The notes beneath the pieces were generated by a model. That model worked only from the letters and a program-made list of their open reading frames with translations. It did no database searches and was not told where the DNA came from. The translations under genes and the position numbers were made by a program. A stretch of 64,000 nucleotides of DNA from Azospirillum sp. TSA2s (GTDB lineage Bacteria; Pseudomonadota; Alphaproteobacteria; Azospirillales; Azospirillaceae): NCBI RefSeq assembly GCF_004923315.1, contig NZ_CP039650.1, positions 868,001 to 932,000 on the forward strand, given 5' to 3'. Positions 57,886-64,000 of the stretch are shown here, piece by piece (position 1 is the stretch's first letter; each line of letters starts with the position of its first letter).

Positions 57886-58782
57886 ATGGCATACATCGAC
57901 GATCCGGAGACTCAGCGTGCTAATCTGAGCTTCATCAAGGCATCCATGCGCGAACCGTTGCTGTCGCGCGACCATGAATTCGAACTCGCCCGAAAATGGC
58001 GTGAGTGCCATGACGAACGGGCGCTGCATCAGTTGGTCCGGGCCTATACCCGTCTGGTGGTGGCAACCGCGTCGCGCTTCCGCAATTACGGCCTGCCGAT
58101 GGGCGATCTCGTCCAGGAAGGCAACGTCGGCCTGATGCAGGCGGCCAGCCGCTTCGAACCCGACCGCGAGGTGCGTTTCTCCACCTACGCCGCCTGGTGG
58201 ATCCGTTCGGCCATGCAGGACTACATCCTGCGCAACTGGTCGATCGTGCGGACCGGCACCACCGCCGCGCAGAAATCCCTGTTCTTCAACCTGCGTCGCC
58301 TGCGCGCCAAGATCGACAGCGCCACGCAGAACGGCAACGGCGCGCGCCTGACCAAGGAAGGTCGCGAGTGGATCGCCGGCGAACTGCAGGTCGAGGTGTC
58401 GGAGGTCGAGGCGATGGAGATGCGCCTGTCCGGCTCCGACCAGTCGCTGAACACGCCGGTGGCCGACGGCTCCGACGACGACTGGCAGGATTTCCTGGCC
58501 GACCAGCGCCCCTCGCCCGAGGACGTGGTGATCGGCATGCGCGACGCCAACACCCGTTCGCAATGGCTGGCGGAAGCGTTGGGCGAACTCAGCCCGCGCG
58601 AACGCACCATCATCCGCGAACGCCGGCTGCGCGAAGAAGGCGCCACGCTGGAGGAACTTGGTCGCGAACTGGGCGTCAGCAAGGAGCGCGTGCGCCAGCT
58701 GGAGCATCGGGCTCTGCTGAAACTGCGGCAGTCGATGCTGAAGCGGGTCGAGGATTCCGACGACCTGCTGGCGGAGGCGTGA
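57886..58782 (+). CDS. rpoH: RNA polymerase sigma-32 (heat-shock) factor
   Basis: RpoH directs RNA polymerase to heat-shock promoters. The 298-residue product has region 2 (LVQEGNVGLMQAASRFEPDR, FSTYAAWWIRSAMQDYILRN), the RpoH box QKSLFFNLRRLRAKI between regions 2 and 3, and region 4 with a helix-turn-helix (LEELGRELGVSKERVRQLEH). Alphaproteobacteria often have two rpoH genes; which this is cannot be told. The 282 bases upstream show no clear promoter. A large inverted repeat follows the stop. Confidence 0.97.
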   Translation: MAYIDDPETQRANLSFIKASMREPLLSRDHEFELARKWRECHDERALHQLVRAYTRLVVATASRFRNYGLPMGDLVQEGNVGLMQAASRFEPDREVRFSTYAAWWIRSAMQDYILRNWSIVRTGTTAAQKSLFFNLRRLRAKIDSATQNGNGARLTKEGREWIAGELQVEVSEVEAMEMRLSGSDQSLNTPVADGSDDDWQDFLADQRPSPEDVVIGMRDANTRSQWLAEALGELSPRERTIIRERRLREEGATLEELGRELGVSKERVRQLEHRALLKLRQSMLKRVEDSDDLLAEA

Positions 58783-58800
58783 AGTCCAAGCCTCGCTTGC

Positions 58801-58898
58801 CCCCACCCCGACCCTCCCCCGCTTCGCAGGGGAGGGAGTAAAGTGCAAGGGCTGCAGCAGTCCCCTCCCTTGCGAAGCGGGGGAGGGTCGGGGTGGGG
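58801..58898. repeat. Large inverted repeat between convergent rpoH and purH
   Basis: The left arm starts CCCCACCCCGACCCTCCCCC and runs to 58837. The right arm (58861-58898) is its reverse complement with only small differences at the tip. A 23-base loop separates them. It can fold into a long hairpin and probably ends both transcripts; the sequence style is that of dispersed intergenic repeats. Confidence 0.8.
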
Positions 58899-58925
58899 GT
58901 CTAACGTCCCCACCCCGTCACACCA

Positions 58926-60530
58926 TCAATGCCGGAAGTGCCGCATTCCGGTCAGCACCATCGCCAGACCCTTCTCGTCCGCGGCGGCGATCACGTCGGC
59001 GTCGCGGATCGAGCCGCCCGGCTGGATCACCGCGGTCACACCCGCTTCCGCGGCGGCCAGCAGGCCGTCGGCAAACGGGAAGAAGGCATCCGACGCAACC
59101 ACCGAACCCCTGGTCAGCGGCTCCGACAGGCCGGCGGCCTTGGCGGCTTCGGCCGACTTGATGGCGGCGATGCGGGCCGAATCGACGCGGCTCATCTGAC
59201 CGGCGCCGACGCCCACGGTGGCGCCGTTCTTGGCATAGACGATGGCGTTCGACTTGACGTGCTTGGCGACGCGGAAGGCGAACAGCAGGTCGGCCAATTC
59301 CTGTTCGGTCGGCGCGCGCTTGGTGACGACCTTCAGCTCGGCCGGGTTGACACGGCCGCTGTCGCGGTTCTGCAGCAGGAAGCCGCCCGACAGCTGCTTG
59401 ATCATCATGCCGGGCTCGGCCGGGTTCGGCACGTCCTTGGTCAGCAGGACGCGCAGGTTCTTCTTGGTCGCCAGCAGCGCGCGGGCGGCCTCGTCGGCGT
59501 CCGGAGCGATCACCACCTCGGCGAACAGCTTGGAGATCTCCTCGGCCGTCTCCGCGTCCAGGCTGCGGTTGACGGCGATGATGCCGCCGAAGGCGCTGAC
59601 CGGATCGCACAGCAGGGCCGACTTGTAGGCCTCCAGCAGGTTGGTGCCCTGGGCAACGCCACAGGGGTTGGCGTGCTTGATGATGGCGACGGCCGGCTGC
59701 TCGAACTCCGCCACCAGCTCGAAGGCGGCGTCGGTGTCGTTCAGGTTGTTGTAGGACAGCTCCTTGCCCTGCAGCTGCACGGCGGTGGCGACGCCCGGAC
59801 GCTTCTCGCCGGTGACGTAGAAGGCGGCCTGCTGGTGCGGGTTCTCGCCATAGCGCAGGGTCTGGGCCAGCGATCCCGACAGGGTGGTGCGCGGCGGGAA
59901 GGTCTCGCCCAGCTGGCCGGCCAGCCAGGTGGAGATGGCGGCGTCATAGGCGGCGGTTCGGGCATAGGCGCGCTGCGCCAGCTTGCGGCGCAGGGCCAGC
60001 GTGACGCAGCCGTCATGGGTCGCCAGCTCGTCCAGCACCGCCTCGTAATCGGACGGCTCGGTGACGATGGCGACGAAATCGTGGTTCTTGGCGGCGGCGC
60101 GGATCATCGCCGGCCCGCCGATGTCGATGTTCTCGACGCAATCGTCATAGGCCGCGCCCTTGGCGACCGTCGCCTCGAACGGGTAGAGGTTGACGACCAC
60201 CAGATCGATGCCGGGGATGTCGTGCTGGGCCATCGCGTCGGCATGGATGTCGCGGCGGGCCAGGATGCCGCCATGGACGCGCGGGTGCAGCGTCTTGACG
60301 CGGCCGTCCATGATCTCCGGGAAGCCGGTGTGGTCGGAGACCTCCTTGACCGGCACGCCGGCCTCGGCCAGACGCTGGGCCGAGCCGCCGGTCGACAGGA
60401 TCTCGACGCCACGGGCGGCGAGGGCCTTGCCCAGTTCCACCAGACCGGCCTTGTCGGACACGGAAATCAGGGCGCGGGTGATGCGGACCTTGTCGGGGGC
60501 GGGGGCGTGGTTGGCTTTGGGCGGGCTCAT
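58926..60530 (-). CDS. purH: Bifunctional AICAR formyltransferase / IMP cyclohydrolase
   Basis: PurH carries out the last two steps of IMP synthesis. The 534-residue product has the N-terminal cyclohydrolase (MGS-like) domain: ITRALISVSDKAGLVELGKA, EILSTGGSAQRLAEAGV and DGRVKTLHPRVHGGILARRD. The C-terminal formyltransferase domain has LRYGENPHQQAAFYV, IIKHANPCGVAQGTN and VVASDAFFPFADGL. The length is normal. The start MSPPKANHA is chosen by comparison with other PurH; the frame is open 67 codons upstream. It is the last gene of an rsmB-heparinase-purH run. Confidence 0.97.
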   Translation of the reverse strand: MSPPKANHAPAPDKVRITRALISVSDKAGLVELGKALAARGVEILSTGGSAQRLAEAGVPVKEVSDHTGFPEIMDGRVKTLHPRVHGGILARRDIHADAMAQHDIPGIDLVVVNLYPFEATVAKGAAYDDCVENIDIGGPAMIRAAAKNHDFVAIVTEPSDYEAVLDELATHDGCVTLALRRKLAQRAYARTAAYDAAISTWLAGQLGETFPPRTTLSGSLAQTLRYGENPHQQAAFYVTGEKRPGVATAVQLQGKELSYNNLNDTDAAFELVAEFEQPAVAIIKHANPCGVAQGTNLLEAYKSALLCDPVSAFGGIIAVNRSLDAETAEEISKLFAEVVIAPDADEAARALLATKKNLRVLLTKDVPNPAEPGMMIKQLSGGFLLQNRDSGRVNPAELKVVTKRAPTEQELADLLFAFRVAKHVKSNAIVYAKNGATVGVGAGQMSRVDSARIAAIKSAEAAKAAGLSEPLTRGSVVASDAFFPFADGLLAAAEAGVTAVIQPGGSIRDADVIAAADEKGLAMVLTGMRHFRH

Positions 60531-60802
60531 GGCGTCATCCTGATCGCTGCGGGTGGTGGGTCGAGGCCGCAGGCAACCGGGGAGACCCGGACAAGCACGG
60601 AAGAAGAAAAGCACGGACGGCCACGGAAATGCCGCTCGGCTGTGCTTATCCCTGCCCGCCCCCGGCGATGCCGGCCCGGACGGACTTGGATAAGCACGGC
60701 GTGACGAGTCCCGTGGTCGTCCGTGCCCCAAATCCCGTGTTCATCCGTGTTTCCACGCCCCTTCCGAACGGAATAGGCCCGGCCACCGCGGATGGGCGCG
60801 AT
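60531..60802. repeat. Intergenic region with scattered CCGTG/CACGG repeats
   Basis: CACGGACGGCCACGG, GTCGTCCGTGCC and CATCCGTGTTTCCACG are partial repeats or complements. GCTGTGCTTATCC and GGATAAGCACGGC also form an inverted pair about 30 bases apart. I see no gene. The structure may end the heparinase transcript or be a decayed repeat. Confidence 0.45.
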
Positions 60803-62455
60803 TTACGCCGCCTTGCGCTCGCGGCGCAAGGCCCATTTCACCGTCAGCCCTTCGGGGCCGCATTGTCCCTGCATCATGATCTGCCGGGTGCGGCGCGGCT
60901 CGTCCCCGCTGCCGAGATAGACGCTCTCCGCCACCTCCAGCACGGCACCGGTCACCCGCATCCGCCAGGCATTGCCGCTGGGCAGGCGCAGAAGCACCTG
61001 ATCGTTGCCCTGCACCGGCACCACCTGGACGTTGGGATGCAGGTGGAAGCGGATGGCGTAGGGCTGCGGCTGCGGCGTGGCGCCGATCACCGGTTCCAGA
61101 GTGTCCTCGCCGCGCAGGTCCTCGCCATTGTCGGCCAGATAGACTCGGCGGCGGTGCAGCAGGCCGAAGCCCTTGCTGTAGCCATTGTGGCTGGCGACCA
61201 CCAGCATGGCGCCGTCGGATTCCTGCCGCTCGCAACTGACATTCGTCGGCCGGCGGCCGAGCCCGCCCTTTTCCAGCACTTCCGACGAGTTGGTGTCGGC
61301 GACCACCATGGTCGAATGGGCGGACGTCCCGGCCAGCGCCGCGCGCCAGGGGCCGCGCTGCGACGGGTGGCTGCCGCAATTGACGATCAGCCGCTCCTTG
61401 TTGACGGAAACCTCCATCGACAGGGTGCCGGCATGGGCGGTGCGGTCCAGTCCGGCCGGCGGCGGCGCGCCGGTGTCGAGCAGCACCAGCGTGCGCCCGG
61501 CGAGCAGACGCTCGAACCCGGTGTGCGGCGCGCTTTTCAGCGGACGGCCGCGGGCGTCGGCCTGGGCCAGCACGGTGTCGATCAGCGCCGGCTCCTCCTC
61601 CCGCCCGCCGTTGAACAGGGCGAGCCCGCCATCGACATGGCGGAAGAAGCGCAGGGCCGGGGTCATGCGGTCGATGGCGTGCTGGAGGCTTTCCGGCACC
61701 TCTTCCCGCGCGACGCGCAGCACGGCGCGCATGTCGATCAGGTCACGCAGAACCCGCATCTGGATCGACGGGTTGCGCTCCACATGACCGCCGTCGGGCA
61801 GGATCTGGCGCGGCAGTTCCTTGTCGAGCAGGCGCAGCGCCTCGCGCGCCGCCTTGTCCTGATCGGGCAGGCAATAGCCGCCATAGAGCAGGCCCTTGAT
61901 CGCGCCGATCAGCCGTTCGCCGTCCAGCTTGGCCGGCGCCACCCGCAGCAGGTGGCGCAACTGGCGGGCCATGCTCTCGAACATCCGCGCACGGAACTCG
62001 TCGTCGGCGGACGCGCAGTAGAAGTCGTGCAGACCGATCCAACTGGCCAGCCGCACGCCCAGCACGTCGGGCGCCCAGCTCTGCGCGTGCCAGCCGCCAT
62101 TCTGGTCCAGCCACGACCACACCAGCACCCGCGCCCGGCGCCGCGCGGTGTCGCCGCCGACCGCCCGCAGGTCGCGCAGCCACTCGAACCCATGGGCGGC
62201 GCGCAGCCAGCCGGCGCTGGCGCCCTGGGGCCGCCAATTGGGCGCACCGTTGGGATCGACCATGATCGGCTGCCCGGCGAAGTTCATCCGCCCGGCCAGC
62301 ATGGCGTTGCCGTTGTCGATGTCGCCGGGCCAGGGATCGGGCGGGATCACCGCCAGCGCCCCCGGCGCCTTGCCGCCCAGCATCAGGGCGTAGAGGGGAT
62401 TCCCATAGGCAAGGCGCGCCATGCCGCTGCGAAACCGTCCGTTCCCGTCGCCCAT
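60803..62455 (-). CDS. Heparinase II/III family protein
   Basis: The 550-residue product has an N-terminal helical toroid (WLRDLRAVGGDTARRRARVL, GVRLASWIGLHDFYCAS, GGHVERNPSIQMRVLRDLID) and a C-terminal beta-sheet Heparinase_II_III domain (IVNCGSHPSQRGPWRAALAG, TSAHSTMVVADTNSSEVL). Such proteins are polysaccharide lyases; in alphaproteobacteria this gene is conserved beside rsmB and purH, and its natural substrate is not known to me. There is no obvious signal peptide. The ATG giving MGDGNGRF has AAGGAG upstream; a TTG 27 codons earlier is the alternative. Confidence 0.9.
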   Translation of the reverse strand: MGDGNGRFRSGMARLAYGNPLYALMLGGKAPGALAVIPPDPWPGDIDNGNAMLAGRMNFAGQPIMVDPNGAPNWRPQGASAGWLRAAHGFEWLRDLRAVGGDTARRRARVLVWSWLDQNGGWHAQSWAPDVLGVRLASWIGLHDFYCASADDEFRARMFESMARQLRHLLRVAPAKLDGERLIGAIKGLLYGGYCLPDQDKAAREALRLLDKELPRQILPDGGHVERNPSIQMRVLRDLIDMRAVLRVAREEVPESLQHAIDRMTPALRFFRHVDGGLALFNGGREEEPALIDTVLAQADARGRPLKSAPHTGFERLLAGRTLVLLDTGAPPPAGLDRTAHAGTLSMEVSVNKERLIVNCGSHPSQRGPWRAALAGTSAHSTMVVADTNSSEVLEKGGLGRRPTNVSCERQESDGAMLVVASHNGYSKGFGLLHRRRVYLADNGEDLRGEDTLEPVIGATPQPQPYAIRFHLHPNVQVVPVQGNDQVLLRLPSGNAWRMRVTGAVLEVAESVYLGSGDEPRRTRQIMMQGQCGPEGLTVKWALRRERKAA

Positions 62456-62620
62456 CTGCGCCGACTCCTTCAGGACCGCGAGCGGCGTCGGCGGCCGGCG
62501 GAGGGTGATGATGCGGTGCGGGAGAACACGGACCAAAGCATAGGTCGTGTCGTATCAATTCGCCGCCCGCACCGCAAGACGGGCCTGGGATTTATCCCGC
62601 GGTGCGGACCGCATAAAGCT

Positions 62621-63916
62621 TCAATCCGAACGTCGGCGCAGGCGCGCCACGAAGAAGCCGTCGATCCCACCGAGGTCGGCCAGCATGCCCGGAAGGCTGC
62701 GCACCTCCCCAACCTCGTTGATCGGCTCCGACAGGCCGCCGAGTTCGTCGGCGGTCACAGGCCAACGCTCCACCCGCCTGTCCTGTTCCAGCAGACGGGC
62801 GACCTGCGCCTCTCCCTCCTCCGGCTGGATCGAGCAGGTGCAGTAGATCAGCGTGCCGCCGGGCTTCACCAGCTCGACCGAGCGGGCGAGCAGCCGCGAC
62901 TGGGCGCGGGCCAGCTTGGCGATGTCGTCCGGCGTCTTGACGCGCAGGATGTCGGGATGGCGCCGGATCGCACCAGTCGCCGAGCAGGGCGCGTCGAGCA
63001 GAACGGCGTCGGCCGGCTCCTCCGGCTCCCACGTCGCGGCGTCGGCGGCCAGCACCTCGGCCTCCAGACGCAGGCGCTTCAGGTTCTCCGTCACCCGCTC
63101 CAGCCGGCGGGCCGAGCGGTCGATGGCGGTGACCTGCGCGCCCTGCACCACCAGCTGCGCCGTCTTGCCGCCGGGAGCGGCGCACAGGTCGAACACCCGC
63201 TTACCCCGAAGATCGCCGAACAGCTTGGCCGGCAGCGAGGCGGCGAGGTCCTGGATCCACCACTCCCCCTCATCGAAGCCGGGAAGCTCGGTCACCGACC
63301 CGCCCGGCGGACGGCGCAACGAGCCGGTCGGCAGCAGGGTCGCGCCCAGCCGCTCGGCCCAGCCCTCCGGATCCGACTTTACCGTGATGTCGAGCGGCGC
63401 TTCGTGCAGGTGCGCCTCGACGATGCCGCGGGTGCGGGCGGTGCCATAGGCGGAACGCCAGGACAGCCACAGCCAGTCCGGCGTGTTCAGCCGCCCGGCA
63501 TCCTGCCGCGCCGCCATCTCCGCCCCTTCGCGCCCGATGCGGCGCAGCACGGCGTTGATCAGCCCCTTGTAGGGAGCGGCGTTGCGCGCGGCGGCCAGTT
63601 CCACCGCGGTGTCGACCGCGGCATGGGCGGGGGTGTTCAGGAACACCAGCTGCGCCGTGCCCAGCCGCAGCATGTCGTGGATGGCCGCCTTGGGCAGACC
63701 CGGCTTGGCGAGGCTGGCCTGGATCATCTCGTCGATCTGGCCCAGCCGGCGCAGGACGGTGGCGACCAGCAGGCGGACGAAGCCGCGGTCGCGCGGCTGC
63801 AGCGCCGCCAGTTCGGGATGCGCGTCGAACGCGTCGTCGAAGGGAACGGACTTGCGCAGCACGTCGCGCAGCAAGTCGAGCGCAACGCCGCGGGCGGCGA
63901 GGGAAGTGTCGGTCAT
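62621..63916 (-). CDS. rsmB: 16S rRNA (cytosine967-C5)-methyltransferase-like protein (RsmB/Fmu)
   Basis: The 431-residue product has an N-terminal NusB-like RNA-binding domain (ALDLLRDVLRKSVPFDDAFD to YKGLINAVLRRIGRE, about 5-140). A Rossmann methyltransferase domain follows, with SAM motif DLCAAPGGKTAQLV, motif IV DAPCSATGAIRRHPD and the catalytic-cysteine motif IYCTCSIQPEEGE. These assign it to RNA m5C methyltransferases of the RsmB group. It lies upstream of heparinase and purH on the same strand. The ribosome site is weak; the ATG used begins just before the NusB domain. Confidence 0.93.
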   Translation of the reverse strand: MTDTSLAARGVALDLLRDVLRKSVPFDDAFDAHPELAALQPRDRGFVRLLVATVLRRLGQIDEMIQASLAKPGLPKAAIHDMLRLGTAQLVFLNTPAHAAVDTAVELAAARNAAPYKGLINAVLRRIGREGAEMAARQDAGRLNTPDWLWLSWRSAYGTARTRGIVEAHLHEAPLDITVKSDPEGWAERLGATLLPTGSLRRPPGGSVTELPGFDEGEWWIQDLAASLPAKLFGDLRGKRVFDLCAAPGGKTAQLVVQGAQVTAIDRSARRLERVTENLKRLRLEAEVLAADAATWEPEEPADAVLLDAPCSATGAIRRHPDILRVKTPDDIAKLARAQSRLLARSVELVKPGGTLIYCTCSIQPEEGEAQVARLLEQDRRVERWPVTADELGGLSEPINEVGEVRSLPGMLADLGGIDGFFVARLRRRSD

Positions 63917-64000
63917 GACTATGGATCTAGCGCGCCGGACGGCCAGTGTCGATAAGGGATGCCCGGTGTTTCCGGACAATGAAGACCAAAAAGCGGAGGT

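Noticed and set aside
60629..63955. A 1108-codon plus-strand frame across heparinase and rsmB
   Set aside because: It spans two well-supported minus-strand genes and their gap, and its product is compositionally typical of antisense translation.

Overview
The window is a 64 kb chromosomal stretch of a high-GC alphaproteobacterium, most likely Rhodospirillales and Azospirillum-like. That placement is an inference. It rests on the gene families (CarD, ELM1-type protein, class II AroA, B12-dependent ribonucleotide reductase), the aroA-cmk-rpsA order, an alphaproteobacterial SOS box, EcfG-type and FNR-type promoters, and overall coding style. I see no prophage, insertion sequence, integrase or CRISPR array. 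Almost everything is core or ordinary accessory metabolism on both strands.

Layout. 1-6.2 kb: start of a PAS-GAF-GGDEF signalling protein (cut by the window edge), nrdJ, and a secreted PRC-barrel protein. 6.3-10.3 kb: aroA-cmk-rpsA on the minus strand. 10.4-14.3 kb: two candidate small RNAs with anti-Shine-Dalgarno motifs, an acidic zinc-ribbon protein, tRNA-Ala(GGC), a PheC-type dehydratase, tRNA-Val(GAC) and an N-formylglutamate amidohydrolase. 14.3-19.3 kb: otsA and glk, a ModE-type DNA-binding domain, a YqaA-type membrane protein, an RNA methyltransferase, and a small protein joining a sigma-70 region 1.1-like domain to a C-terminal membrane anchor. 19.5-27 kb: msrA, a PAS_5 protein coupled to a soluble FtsK-type translocase, DinB and PPOX proteins, a 7TM histidine kinase and an MgtC protein. 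27-31.4 kb: napEDABC, with a well-placed FNR box. 31.4-39.8 kb: a Cys-domain/PAS_5 fusion, carB, greA, a hydrolase, a chromate transporter and an Lrp regulator. 40-46.3 kb: an ELM1-like protein, two 2OG oxygenases, a phosphatase, a 25-residue membrane peptide, a DTW protein, an SOS-controlled orphan imuA and an SH3 lipoprotein. 46.5-55.6 kb: a five-EF-hand protein, hemN with an FNR box, DUF4112, nhaA, terC, a CBS protein, an MFS/LysR pair and fdxA. 55.7-64 kb: carD, a degenerate phosphatase and rpoH, facing purH, heparinase and rsmB.

How it works together. Low-oxygen physiology recurs: nap and hemN each have an FNR-type site, and nrdJ is an oxygen-independent reductase. Stress control recurs too: otsA has an EcfG-type promoter, the region-1.1 protein has a near match, and carD and rpoH lie together. 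The most novel-looking items are the tail-anchored sigma region 1.1-like protein (18876-19337), the two small RNA candidates on the minus strand (about 13.9 kb and 10.45 kb), the pseudo-phosphatase between carD and rpoH, and the PAS_5/soluble FtsK pair. All function calls come from reading the sequence and remembering families; no database search was run.
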